From contig NZ_BAABDD010000001.1 of NCBI RefSeq assembly GCF_039539445.1, positions 434,001 to 498,000 of the forward strand: a DNA stretch of 64,000 nt, given 5' to 3'. This document shows, piece by piece, positions 1-8,970 of the stretch (position 1 is the first letter of the stretch; the number at the start of each line of letters is the position of its first letter). Both the position numbers and the translations under genes were made by a program. Below the pieces are notes generated by a model. That model saw only the letters and a list, made by a program, of their open reading frames with translations, ran no database searches and had not been told where the DNA came from. Source of the stretch: Salinactinospora qingdaonensis. GTDB lineage: Bacteria; Actinomycetota; Actinomycetes; Streptosporangiales; Streptosporangiaceae.

Positions 1-39
1 GTAATGACCGTGGGGTAACTGCCCAAGAAGGTGGGCGCC

Positions 40-1188
40 GTGCAGGAGACGTTCTCGCTGGGGCGTGTCGCCGGAATACGGGTGGGGCTCAACTGGAGCG
101 TTCTGGTCATCTTCGCCATCATCGTCTTCGGATTGGCGGAGGGGCGGCTGCCCAGTGTCTACCCCGATCGTCCGGCCTGGCTCTACTGGGGCGTGGGAAT
201 CGCCACCGCTGTCGTATTCTTCGCCTCGTTGCTGGCCCACGAGCTCGCCCACGCCATTGTGGCCCGCCGCAACGGGGTTGTCGTCGACGGGATCACCTTA
301 TGGCTCCTGGGCGGCGTCGCCCGGATGCGAGACGAGGCGCCTACCCCGGGTGCCGAGCTACGGATCGCGGGGGTGGGTCCGGCTGTCAGCTTCCTGCTGG
401 GGATGCTGTTCGCCGTTGTGGCGTGGCTGCTAAGCCTGGTGTCGGCGGTTGGGCTGGATGTCGAGGCGGTGGCCTGGCTCGCTGCGATCAACGTTGTAGT
501 GGCGGTATTCAACGTCATTCCCGCCGCACCGCTTGACGGTGGCCGGTTGCTGCGCGCGCTGTTGTGGTGGCGCACCGGGGACCGGGTCCGCGCCGCCGTC
601 GGCGCGACCACGGCTGGGCGTTTCCTCGGGTGGTTTCTGGTGCTACTTGGGCTTTACGTGTTCCTGCGGGGAGCCACGCTGAGCGGAATATGGATCGCCC
701 TCATCGGAAGCTTCCTCATCGCCGTTGCCACGAGCGAAGGCCGGCAGGTGCAGGTGCGCAACATGCTGGCCGGCGTAACGGTCCGGGAGGCGATGACCCC
801 CGACCCCGTCATGGCGCCTGCCGGCACCACGATCGCGGATTTCCTCTATGGCCCGTTGTTCAGGTACCGGCATTCGGCGTTTCCGGTCACTGAGGATGGG
901 ACTACCGCGGTGGGACTGGTGACCGTGGCGCAGATCCAGGACGTGGCAGTGGCGAACCGCTCCTCGACCACAGTGGCGGACGTGATGCTCCCGCTCGACG
1001 ACAGCATCACGGTGAGCCCCGACGAGCCGTTGGCGGACCTCCTCGACCGCCTTGAACCAAGTCCTGATCAGCGCTGGCTGGTCATCGACGACGGCAGGCT
1101 CGTCGGCATCGTCACTCCCTCAGACGTCAGCCGCGCTGTCACGTGGCTGACGTCGTTGACGTCGCGTGCGGGCAGGCGAGACGGGTAG
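40..1188 (+). CDS. Site-2 zinc metalloprotease (M50) with C-terminal CBS pair
   Basis: An integral membrane protease of the Rip3/SpoIVFB-like M50 family. The zinc-binding HELAH motif lies near residue 70 (LLAHELAHAIVARR) and the second ligand motif PLDGGRLL near residue 170. About five to six hydrophobic segments fill the first ~235 residues. Two CBS repeats (VREAMTPDP and VADVMLPLDD) occupy the C-terminal third and probably sense adenosyl nucleotides. Such enzymes cut transmembrane substrates inside the bilayer; no substrate can be named here. A GTG at 31 opens the same frame, but the purine-rich AGAAGG sits correctly spaced only for the GTG at 40, so I chose 40. Family assignment is firm; role is unknown. 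Confidence 0.88.
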   Translation: MQETFSLGRVAGIRVGLNWSVLVIFAIIVFGLAEGRLPSVYPDRPAWLYWGVGIATAVVFFASLLAHELAHAIVARRNGVVVDGITLWLLGGVARMRDEAPTPGAELRIAGVGPAVSFLLGMLFAVVAWLLSLVSAVGLDVEAVAWLAAINVVVAVFNVIPAAPLDGGRLLRALLWWRTGDRVRAAVGATTAGRFLGWFLVLLGLYVFLRGATLSGIWIALIGSFLIAVATSEGRQVQVRNMLAGVTVREAMTPDPVMAPAGTTIADFLYGPLFRYRHSAFPVTEDGTTAVGLVTVAQIQDVAVANRSSTTVADVMLPLDDSITVSPDEPLADLLDRLEPSPDQRWLVIDDGRLVGIVTPSDVSRAVTWLTSLTSRAGRRDG

Positions 1189-1423
1189 TGATCGGCCGGC
1201 GGCGACGCGACCCTTTTCCGCGTTTTCCACACCGACTCACAGCCCAATAATTATTAGTTTAATTAGGTTTTAATATTGACGTGACCTGTATCACGGTCGC
1301 ACACTTACCGGACGGTCAACAGCAGGCCCGCCCCGTCGAGGGCACAGCGGCGCCGTTCCCCGGTGTCCTCGAAACAGCCGCAGCGGCGGGCCAACCGCGA
1401 CGAGCTTAAGGACGGACAACGCG
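1189..1423. promoter_or_regulatory. Intergenic region with AT-rich promoter stretch upstream of the GntR gene
   Basis: Positions ~1245-1290 form an AT-rich patch (TAATAATTATTAG followed by TTTAATTAGG) that stands out from the GC-rich surroundings and probably holds the promoter and operator of the regulator that starts at 1424. The ribosome site AAGGACGG lies just before the ATG. No -10/-35 pair can be assigned with certainty. Confidence 0.4.
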
Positions 1424-2146
1424 ATGGCAGCCTACGTCGGGCGCGGGGTACACGGCCAGATCGTGCAGCTCCTCGGTTCCCGGATCGTGTCAGGGGAGAT
1501 CGCCGAAGGTGCGACGATCGACCTCACAGCACTGAGCGAGGAACTGGACCTTAGCCTCACCGCGCTACGAGAGGCACTGAAGGTGTTGGCGGCCAAGGGC
1601 CTGGTCGACTCCCGGCAGAAACGGGGAACGTTTGTGCGGGAACGGTCGCAGTGGAACCTGCTCGACCCTGACGTGCTGGGCTGGCAGCTCGCCACCGGCG
1701 CCGCGGGCACCTTCTTCCGGGACCTATCCGAACTACGGATGGCCGTGGAACCGGCTGCCGCCCGGCTGGCGGCGCGGCGACGGACCGACAGCGACGTGGG
1801 CGAACTGCGCGCAGCGTTGCGGGCGGTGCGAGAAGCCGCCGACGCCTCCCCCGAAGCCGCCGCGCGGGCGGAACTGGCCTGGCACCGTACCCTCCTCGCG
1901 GCGACCCACAACGAAATGTTCAGCCGCATGGACGTCTTCCTCGCCGCCGGGTTGTCGCACCAGCAACACCCGAGCGAGGCAGCGGGCCAAGATGAGGCGC
2001 TGCCCAGCCACGCAGCGGTGATCGACGCGATCGCGGGCGGCGACGAGGCCGCCGCCGACGCTGCCATGCGGGCGCTGCTGGACCGCACCACCCCAGAGCG
2101 GGAGCTCGTACCAGCCGGGGAGGCCACCGAGGCCGGCCCTGGCTGA
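1424..2146 (+). CDS. GntR-family transcriptional regulator, FadR/FCD subgroup
   Basis: A 240-residue DNA-binding repressor or activator. Residues ~8-75 form the winged-helix GntR domain (VQLLGSRIVSGEIAEGATID, then LTALREALKVLAAKGLV and the wing KRGTFVRE). Residues ~95-225 are the all-helical FCD ligand domain, with LSELRMAVEPAAARLAARR as its first helix. FCD proteins usually respond to sugar acids or carboxylates. The gene stands alone, so its target is not obvious. A broken PfkB-type (KDG kinase-like) gene 19 kb away at 21.4 kb would be a typical FadR/KdgR partner, which is speculation. The start has AAGGACGG ten bases upstream. Confidence 0.88.
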   Translation: MAAYVGRGVHGQIVQLLGSRIVSGEIAEGATIDLTALSEELDLSLTALREALKVLAAKGLVDSRQKRGTFVRERSQWNLLDPDVLGWQLATGAAGTFFRDLSELRMAVEPAAARLAARRRTDSDVGELRAALRAVREAADASPEAAARAELAWHRTLLAATHNEMFSRMDVFLAAGLSHQQHPSEAAGQDEALPSHAAVIDAIAGGDEAAADAAMRALLDRTTPERELVPAGEATEAGPG

Positions 2147-2405
2147 TGAACGTGAGGGGGCGGCGACCATGCCCATTACCTGCCATAGCCTGGAGGGTCT
2201 CACGCCGGTGGAGTGGCACGGGGTGGCGCTCCCCGGGGCGGCTCGCGCCCCTCGAACGACGGTGGCCGCTTGTCGAAACCAGCGCCCCCAGTGCGCTCCA
2301 CACCCTCACGCAGCCGGCATCGGTTCCCCGTATAAGGGTTCCCTCGTGGGGAGAAGCGGGGAGTCGCTGCCTTCACCGGCTGGGTTGGGACTCGCGCTGC
2401 TGGGG
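2147..2405. other. Convergent intergenic gap, nothing recognised
   Basis: This gap separates the GntR gene from the convergent reductase gene. Open frames here run on antisense through the reductase and have no coding signature. I see no convincing hairpin or RNA. Confidence 0.4.
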
Positions 2406-3884
2406 CTACCATGTCGACATCAGGGTCTCGATATCGCGAGCGCAGCCACCGCAGCCGGTCGTAGCACGGGTACGTTCAGCGATCGCGATGCGCGTGCGTG
2501 CCCCGTCGCGCCACGCCGCTTCGATCTCCGAACGGGTGACGGTATTGCATTGGCACACCAGCGGATCAGCGGAGTCCTCATGGATGTGCTGGCTCCCCCC
2601 AGGCGGGTTCAGCAACAGTACGAGCTTGTCATCGGGAACCGGAGCGCCGGTCTCGAAAAGCCGGCACACCTCCGGCGCCGTCTGAGGGAAGCCGAGCAGC
2701 ACAGCGCCGGCTACTCGGTCGGCGCGGAGGGTCAGCTTGGCGTAACGACCACCCCGTGAGTCATTGACCGTCACGCTGTGCTCTGTGGCTTCTTCCTCGA
2801 TCTCTCCCATGGTGGTGAGCTCGATACCGTCGGCTTTGAGCCGAGTGACCGTACGTACGCCGGTGTAGCGGGCGTTGGGGGCGGTGCCGGTCAGCAGGTC
2901 GGCCAGGACCGCAGCCTGCTCCCAGCCCGGCTGCACCAGACCCGCGCCGCCGTCCTTGTGCTGGGCACAGTCACCGATGGCGTGGATACGTGGCCGGCTG
3001 GTGCTGAGTCGATCATCGACGAGAACGCCATCTGCCACCTCGACCCCGGCCTTCTCGGCAAGTTCAGTGTCGGGGCTTACCCCAGCGGTGACGATCACGG
3101 CCTCGGCCGCGAGAACGGAGGTGTCATCCAGTTCCAGGCCGGTACCGGGAATCCAGCGGTTGGCCTTGCGGCTACAGTACACCTCGATGCCGAAGCGTGC
3201 GTAAAGTTCGGTGAGGATCTGGGCGGCTGCTCGGTCGAGCTGACGGCGCATGATCCAGGGGGCGGACTCGACCACGCTCACCCGCGCGCCCCGCTCGGTC
3301 AGCGCCCGCGCCGTCTCCAAACCCAGCAATCCCCCGCCCAGCACCACCATCGGCGCGCCGGGCCGCGCCGCCGAGAGCACCCGACGGCAGTCGGCCATGT
3401 CACGCAACGTCGCCACCCCCGGGGCAGGCTGACCCCCCTCCTGGGCCAGTCCAGGCACCGGCGGCAGCGTGGCCCGCGCCCCCGTAGCCAGCACCAACTC
3501 GTCATAGTCGAGCGCGTCGCCGTCGCTAAGACTCACCCGGCGGGCACGCGCATCGATCGCAGTGGCGGCAGTGGCGGTGCGCACGGTCACCGCCGGAGCC
3601 TCACCGCCGGGCAGGCGCAATTCCTCGGCCTCCAACCGCCCCGACAACAGCTCGGGCATGAGGATACGGTTGTAGGCGGGTTCGGGCTCAGCGCCGACCA
3701 CAGTCACCCGCACCCGCTGCCCCCCGGGATCGCGGCGCACCACTTCCTCGGCGAATCGGGAACCGACCATGCCGTGCCCGACGACCACGATCCGGCGGGC
3801 ACCGTGTCCAGCGGCGGGCAGGGCTGTTTGCTGCTGGCAGGCGCCTCGCGGTGCCTGCTCGTTTCGTTGGCCATCAGCGGGCAC
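2406..3884 (-). CDS. NirB/NasB-type FAD-dependent reductase with [2Fe-2S] domain (nitrate reductase electron-transfer subunit)
   Basis: A 492-residue pyridine-nucleotide-disulfide oxidoreductase. The FAD-binding Rossmann motif is VVVGHGMVGSRF near the N-terminus, ATGARATLPPVPG marks the FAD-contacting loop, and VVLGGGLLGLETA is the NAD(P)H-binding fold. The C-terminus carries a BFD-like [2Fe-2S] domain (CQCNTVTRSEI ... TGCGGCARDIE). It corresponds to the front half of nitrite reductase NirB and, in actinobacteria, sits next to assimilatory nitrate reductase as its electron donor. Remnants of that reductase and of a NarK transporter lie immediately upstream, so this intact gene is probably orphaned. 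An upstream ATG at 3992 is open, but a perfect AGGAGG (3892-3897) seven bases before the GTG at 3884 decides the start. Confidence 0.82.
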   Translation of the reverse strand: MPADGQRNEQAPRGACQQQTALPAAGHGARRIVVVGHGMVGSRFAEEVVRRDPGGQRVRVTVVGAEPEPAYNRILMPELLSGRLEAEELRLPGGEAPAVTVRTATAATAIDARARRVSLSDGDALDYDELVLATGARATLPPVPGLAQEGGQPAPGVATLRDMADCRRVLSAARPGAPMVVLGGGLLGLETARALTERGARVSVVESAPWIMRRQLDRAAAQILTELYARFGIEVYCSRKANRWIPGTGLELDDTSVLAAEAVIVTAGVSPDTELAEKAGVEVADGVLVDDRLSTSRPRIHAIGDCAQHKDGGAGLVQPGWEQAAVLADLLTGTAPNARYTGVRTVTRLKADGIELTTMGEIEEEATEHSVTVNDSRGGRYAKLTLRADRVAGAVLLGFPQTAPEVCRLFETGAPVPDDKLVLLLNPPGGSQHIHEDSADPLVCQCNTVTRSEIEAAWRDGARTRIAIAERTRATTGCGGCARDIETLMSTW

Positions 3885-4041
3885 GGTGATGCCTCCTGTC
3901 AAACTGCTCGTGGGACCGCTGCGCGGAGCGGTTAGCAGGGCCGCTGCCATCACCTGTGGCCACCGGGAACTTCCGGTGTCGCAACCCCACAACCACCCGA
4001 GGCCCCGGAACCGGAGGGTCGGATGAGGTCGTGGAGTGGAG

Positions 4042-4390
4042 CTACTTATTGACGTCGACGGGATCGCAACAGGGCTCCCCCGCTTTTTCCGCAGGGGCGT
4101 TGGGTTCGAGCCGCACCGCGCTGACCTTGAATTCGGGCATGCGGCTAGCGGGGTCGAGTGCCGGGTTGGTGAGCAGGTTGGCGCTTTGATCCCCGCCGTA
4201 GTGAAACGACAGGAAGACGGTGTCTAGGCGGGCGGGGGCTGTGACGCACGCGGGCGGTGGTGGTGCAGCGCCGAGAGATCGCCCGCGCCCAATCGCCCTC
4301 GGTTAGGCCGGGGCGTTGGGCGGTGTCGGGGTGGACTTCGACGTAGCCGTCGGTGTCGGTGAGTTCGTCGGCCTCGCGGTAGCCCACGGA
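4042..4390 (-). pseudogene. Assimilatory nitrate reductase (molybdopterin oxidoreductase), C-terminal remnant
   Basis: The minus strand encodes the end of the molybdopterin-dinucleotide-binding domain in two frames. First comes DGYVEVHPDTAQRPGLTEGD (~4255-4350); after a frame change near 4250 the conserved tail appears: FHYGGDQSANLLTNPALDP, then SRMPEFKVSAVRLEPN and a stop at 4042. The 'ANLLTNPALDP..RMPEFK' tail is characteristic of NasC/NarB-type nitrate reductases. Only ~110 of the usual ~700 residues are left, and the 5' side joins directly to a NarK-like fragment, so the gene is dead. Its natural partner, the FAD reductase, follows 158 bp downstream. Confidence 0.8.
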
Positions 4391-4529
4391 TACGATCGGC
4401 GAAAATCGACGACCACAGGTTACGATTCGCCACCTGCTTGCCCGTAGCGCACCAAAAGGCTACGTCTTCGGGAGTCCAGTGCGAAATCCAACGTCCACCT
4501 AAACGGCGAGAACCCGTCACGATGGCCAT
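4391..4529 (-). pseudogene. NarK/NasA nitrate-nitrite MFS transporter, N-terminal remnant
   Basis: From an ATG at 4529, preceded by a good GGAGGG ribosome site, the minus strand reads about 45 residues containing GGRWISHWTPEDVAFW and a RNLWSSIFAD segment. This is the conserved cytoplasmic N-terminus of actinobacterial nitrate/nitrite transporters (pattern RWI..W.PED..FW...G...A.RNL..S). Homology stops near 4400, where the sequence passes out of frame into the nitrate reductase remnant. The start signals are intact and the body is lost, which fits a single internal deletion across narK and nasC. Confidence 0.72.
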
Positions 4530-4912
4530 GAATTGCATCCCTCCGGCTCTGCGCAGCACTTGTAGCGACCGTACGGTCGAAGATCTGCCCAGTTCTCGGT
4601 AGCGACAAGATAACCTGGGCGAGCGTTGCCCCTCCCGGAAAGCGATCTCACTCTTACCGTTACATGAAAACTTGGGGGAGATTTTCGCGATTCACCGCAG
4701 ACTCGCCTTTCCGTGACCTTGTTTGATAGCGCTGTACGCACGATCCAATGCCAAAACTAGGCCAAGGACATTTCTTCCTGATTTTTTCTTGCTTTTCAAG
4801 CTTGATGGGCTGGGAAAAGCCGTCACGGCCGCCTGGCAACCGGTGCTCCCCATCGAGCCATGAGGCAACGGAAAGGGCTGTTTCAGACAAGAGGTGGAAA
4901 CGAAACTAAGCC
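4530..4912. other. Intergenic region upstream of the narK remnant
   Basis: This region is lower in GC than its neighbours, particularly 4640-4800. It should contain the old promoter of the nitrate operon (minus strand) and the 3' side of the MFS gene. No complete gene is visible. Short open frames here have no homology I recognise. Confidence 0.4.
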
Positions 4913-4938
4913 GGCGGCTCGGAGATGCCCGAGCCGCC
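4913..4938 (-). terminator. Hairpin terminator after the MFS exporter gene
   Basis: A perfect 10-bp stem (GGCGGCTCGG / CCGAGCCGCC) with a 6-base loop lies eight bases past the MFS stop codon, followed on the minus strand by the T-rich sequence TTAGTTTCGTTT. Confidence 0.7.
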
Positions 4939-4945
4939 GTGGAAA

Positions 4946-6163
4946 CTACCTGCGGGAAGTTACCCCGAGGAAGATCGCAGCACCCGCGGCTATGACCGCG
5001 CCAAGGATGTAGGCGGCTGTGGGTCCCGAGTTCAGGGCGAGGCCCCCAAAGCCGGTCCCTAGGCCAATCCCCAGGTAGATGGCTGAGGAGTTCAACGAAA
5101 CGACCAGCGAGGAGTTGTCCGGAGCAGCCGCTATGAGGCGGTGCTGCTGGGGCGGGGTCTGCGACCAGCTACTCCCACCCCATACCAGAACCAGAACCCC
5201 CACCACGTACATAGGAACACCGCCGATGGTCGAAATCCAGGCGAGTACGGCGAGTGAGGCGGTCATTGCCAGATAGGCGAGGGTGAGCATCCGCACCGCT
5301 CCCCAACGGTCGGTGCCAACCCCGGCGAGGAGGTTGCCCACCACAGCGCCCAAGCCATACAGGAACAGCATGGCCGCCACCGAGACGGTGGGGACGCCGA
5401 CAGCGTTCATCACCGGGACGCTGTAGGCATAGACGGTGTAGCTGGCGCCCATACCCAGCGCTGTGAGAGGGAGCACGGCGAGCACGGCCGGCCGGCCGAG
5501 CACCGAGAGGCGCTCCCGCAACGGTACCCGCGGGTTCCCCGGCAACCGCGGCATGATCGCGAACACGCCTCCGGCTGCAAGCAGGCACAACGCCGCCACC
5601 AGACCCAACGCAGTGCGCCATCCGAACCATTGACCCGCCAGGCTTCCCAAGGGGACACCAAGAGCGGTGGCGATCGTCAATCCTCCGACAACAACCGCCA
5701 GGGCACGCCCACGCAGCTCAGGACGCACCAAGATGGCGGCGACCGCACCGGCGTTAGGTGTGTAAGCTGCGGCGCCGGCCGCGGCGATCACACGGGTGAC
5801 GAGCAGCATGGTCAAATTAGGTGCGAGCGCCGATCCTACGTTTGCCAGGGCGAGCAGCCCCAACGCGGCGACCAGCAGGGTCCTGCGCTCAAGTTGTGCG
5901 GTAAGAGTGGCGATCACAGGGGCGAGAACGGCGTAGGCGATCGCGAAGATCGTCACCGACTGCCCGGCCGCGGCCTCGGGGACCTGCAACGTTTCGGCCA
6001 TCGACGGCAGGAAGCCGGCAAGGACGAACGCGTCCGTGCCTACCGCAAACGTTCCCAGCGCCAGTACGAACGTGGAGGGTAGACCACGCTGGTGCGCAGC
6101 GGAAGCGGTGGGTGGGGCCGCACTCCCCCGTGACTGGCGAGTCGACTCCGTACTGTCTGACAT
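4946..6163 (-). CDS. MFS drug/metabolite exporter (DHA1, AraJ/Cml-like)
   Basis: A 405-residue, 12-TM proton antiporter. After a ~35-residue polar N-terminus comes the first helix (VLALGTFAVGTDAFVLAGFL), a typical DHA1 start. The RELRGRALAVVVGG segment sits around TM5, where drug exporters carry motif C, and LYGLGAVVGNLLAG starts the second half. The upstream ATG at 6220 is open, but AGGAAGG seven bases before the ATG at 6163 fixes the start. As the outermost gene of the cluster it most likely exports, and gives self-resistance to, the cluster product. The ArsR-like gene upstream may regulate it. Confidence 0.85.
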   Translation of the reverse strand: MSDSTESTRQSRGSAAPPTASAAHQRGLPSTFVLALGTFAVGTDAFVLAGFLPSMAETLQVPEAAAGQSVTIFAIAYAVLAPVIATLTAQLERRTLLVAALGLLALANVGSALAPNLTMLLVTRVIAAAGAAAYTPNAGAVAAILVRPELRGRALAVVVGGLTIATALGVPLGSLAGQWFGWRTALGLVAALCLLAAGGVFAIMPRLPGNPRVPLRERLSVLGRPAVLAVLPLTALGMGASYTVYAYSVPVMNAVGVPTVSVAAMLFLYGLGAVVGNLLAGVGTDRWGAVRMLTLAYLAMTASLAVLAWISTIGGVPMYVVGVLVLVWGGSSWSQTPPQQHRLIAAAPDNSSLVVSLNSSAIYLGIGLGTGFGGLALNSGPTAAYILGAVIAAGAAIFLGVTSRR

Positions 6164-6886
6164 CCAGAACCTTCCTGCGGGTGTGGTTCGCGTGTGTTGA
6201 CAAGCATCACGACAAAGCAACCGGATCGGTCAGTACATCCAGGCCCCGTCAGCCACGAGAAAACCGGGACTTTTACTCTTTCCCTCCATGCCATACCTCC
6301 ACAGGCCAGCGAGTTACCCCTACAGCGGCTCAGGAGGAGCTGGAATGAAAGGTGAGAAGAGTCCCAACCCGTCTCGCGACACGATGCTTCCGACGCGGCC
6401 CTGAAAAGACACGGCGCTGGCCAACGAAACTCATCGAAACATGGGTCGTCGAAATAAAAGATGCTGGTAAATACCGGAGCGCCATAAAACCGAGCTGTAC
6501 ATGGCCCGAAAGTTGCGGTCTTTCCAGATGGACCTATCGCCGATACGGACACCAGGCATGTTCCGCGCAGCGTCCCACTCTTTACCTATTGTAAAGGATA
6601 AAGTACGCCTCGATGTTTTGCTTCGCCTAGCGCGCTTGCCCTCGTCTTCTCCGCTTATCCGCTCAGGAGAATCCAGCACTCCCGTTGCTCCTGCTCGGCA
6701 GCTACAGAGGACAGCCGGCTGGCCCGGTGGTCAGCACCAACAATTCGATGCGCTTACCGCTCTCTGTGACCTGCCCCCAAACGGGAAGCTGCCCTTCCTT
6801 GGCCGATGTTTCGCCTGACTGTGATTTGTCCCTCTCTGCGCTTTCCGGGCGTTTCCCATCGTCGTAATGGGGTGGGTATCAGCAGC
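6164..6886. other. 720-bp intergenic region between regulator and exporter genes
   Basis: Both flanking genes run on the minus strand, so this long gap should carry the exporter promoter and its operator. Short open frames on both strands look random: no codon bias, no ribosome site, no homology. Composition is less GC-rich than the genes around it, in keeping with the other long spacers of the cluster. Confidence 0.4.
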
Positions 6887-7987
6887 TCAGGAGCGGTTGG
6901 CCTCAAGCAACCGTACGCCGAGCTCGGTTAACCGGTGCTCCACCCGCTTGCCTCGACGACGTGTGGCCAGCAGGCCGGCCCGGCGCAACGTGGCGGCGTG
7001 GCTGGAGGCGGTGGCCGGGCCCACCCCCAACCGCTCGGCCAGTTCTGTCGTGCTACAGCCAGTACCGATAGCGGCCAGCGCGTTGGAGCGGGCGCGACCC
7101 ATCAGCTCCGCGGCCGGGCGAATCTCCTCCCCAGCGCACTCCTGGCTTTGGGCATAGCCCGCCGATACGGGATAGCACAGCATCGGCGTGTCGTCCCCTC
7201 CCAGCACGGTGGGATGGGGGACCACCGTGCTGGGCACGAGCAGTAGTCTGTCCACCGCGCGCTCGGCAGGCCAGGCAAAGTGGGAAGCGGACCCGCATCG
7301 AGAGGGCGGTTTCACGTACAGCCGCTGATCAGCGTAGTGCACGTTCTCGTGAAGGGTGTCGAGAAGATGGGCCGTGCCTCGCCGGGCTAGCACGTGAGCG
7401 CGGTGGACCACGTCATCTTCGAGTGTCCTACGCACCACCGACCAGTCGTCGGCGAGCCATGCGGCAAAGGCCGTGCGAAGCGCGGCGAGTACCGCGGAGG
7501 CATGATCGACCGGGAGCGGATGCTGGCCGGGGGCGTCCCCGCCCAGCATCCGAACGCGGAGCGCTTTCAGTTCCTCGTCCAGGTCAAGGGGACCGGATCG
7601 GTCCAGCAGGCTCGGGGAGAGCAGGTCGGCCATCGACCACCGCGTCCTTCGTAGGGCACCGAGCAGCCCGCGTAGCACCATGGTGTCCGCCGACGTGAAG
7701 CGTGAACCGGACCTACGGTAGGCACGGGCCGCAGTGGGGCCGAGTGCGCCGGCGTGGCGGGCGATTATGGCGAGAAGCTCGCTCATCGGGGAAACCGCGA
7801 AATGGGCCCGGGACAGCGCCACGGCGTCCAGCGCGAGCACGGTGGCGGTACTGCCGTAGTGGGCTGGGAGATGGGACGGGGAACCGGTCCAGGCCCTCGC
7901 GAGGGGAGGTGAGGGTGTGGTGGGTGGCCAGCGCGCCCCTTCAGCGGCCGGAAAGATCGCGGTGGTTGGGGAGTCCACGGTGGTCAT
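6887..7987 (-). CDS. ArsR-family winged-helix regulator with long N-terminal domain
   Basis: A 366-residue protein. The last ~65 residues are an ArsR/SmtB-type winged helix (STTELAERLGVGPATASSHA, then LRRAGLLATRRRGKRVEHRL). The first ~290 match the architecture of actinobacterial ArsR proteins with a DUF5937-like N-terminal domain, which I assume binds a ligand. No metal-binding cysteine box is visible. The ATG at 7987 has GGAGACC just upstream. One leucine codon is the rare TTA (6929-6931, in HRLTELG), which could make translation depend on a bldA-type tRNA. It probably controls the adjacent exporter or the cluster. Confidence 0.78.
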   Translation of the reverse strand: MTTVDSPTTAIFPAAEGARWPPTTPSPPLARAWTGSPSHLPAHYGSTATVLALDAVALSRAHFAVSPMSELLAIIARHAGALGPTAARAYRRSGSRFTSADTMVLRGLLGALRRTRWSMADLLSPSLLDRSGPLDLDEELKALRVRMLGGDAPGQHPLPVDHASAVLAALRTAFAAWLADDWSVVRRTLEDDVVHRAHVLARRGTAHLLDTLHENVHYADQRLYVKPPSRCGSASHFAWPAERAVDRLLLVPSTVVPHPTVLGGDDTPMLCYPVSAGYAQSQECAGEEIRPAAELMGRARSNALAAIGTGCSTTELAERLGVGPATASSHAATLRRAGLLATRRRGKRVEHRLTELGVRLLEANRS

Positions 7988-8970
7988 GGGGGTCTCCTTG
8001 GCTCGAGGAAAGGTACGTGCTGGAGATGACCGCCGCAGGTAGCGCCACCATGTGGCGAAGCTCTGGCGGTTTCCGCTACTGGCCCCGAGGAGGTAGAGCG
8101 CCCCCGGGCCGTGCGACCGTCCCAGTTGCCACTATGTGACGGCGTGCACCGGGGGTGTCGCGGCGTGGGTAACGCGGGGACGGGATTGGTCACCAGCCCC
8201 GGTCGCCGCGCCTGGCCGCAAGGGCCGCGGCGCTGAGAAGGAAGGTAGAGCCGGAGGTGACGGATGGGAAAACGTGTTCGAGCATTTCTCCTACCTCTTA
8301 CTGGTCGCCTCGGTCGCCGCTCCGGCGAACCGAGTAAGAGGCTACGGAGCGTAGATTTTCTGCTGCTTTTCTTCCGATTTATAAAACTTATTGGGTACTG
8401 ATGTTGCTGCCGCGACTTTGGGGACTACGAACGGCGGGCCTCATCGACCGGCCACAGCGCCGAATCGGCGTTCCTGTAGAGGTCGCCCCGCCTGATGTTG
8501 GCCGTGTCGAGCAGCGACGACAGCACCACTGCCAACGCAAAGCCCTAGCAGCGAGCTCCCAGGAGGGCATAGGCCAACGACGTGGCGGCACGGTGGCGCC
8601 CGAGCTCCAAACCGCGACTCTACCGAGGCCAACGTGTGCGTGAACAGCGACGTCTGAGAGTCCACGCTGAAGCAGCTCAGCGACAGTCTCGCCACGTCGC
8701 CGGCTGCTCCGGACGTGACTTCCGGGCAGAGGAGCACCACGGCGTCGCGACGTAAGGGAAAAGAGCGCTCGGAGAGCCCCCTGATTTGGCGGGGAGAACA
8801 GCGCTCCGCCGGCGTTCGTAACACCGCTGATCGCACCACATGCGCATACCGGGTGCGCTCGATGTGGACCAACGCCAGCAGACCAGGGCGTGTCCTGGAG
8901 TCACCCCGGTGATGCCCCCGCGCAGCCTCCGCTGGAAGAGGAGCGGAGCCGGCACGGGGGCACCGTCGAC
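7988..8970. other. Long non-coding gap, possibly with a decayed gene
   Basis: 983 bp without a confident gene. A minus-strand frame open from 8974 to 8441 overlaps the 3' end of phzE and has no ribosome site. Its codon positions are not GC3-biased like neighbouring genes and pieces of plausible coding sequence change frame, so it may be a decayed gene, but I cannot identify it. Near 8360-8400 is an AT-rich patch. Confidence 0.35.

Noticed and set aside
2169..3935. Plus-strand frames over the FAD reductase
   Set aside because: Shadows of the minus-strand reductase; repeat-free, biased composition, no start signals.
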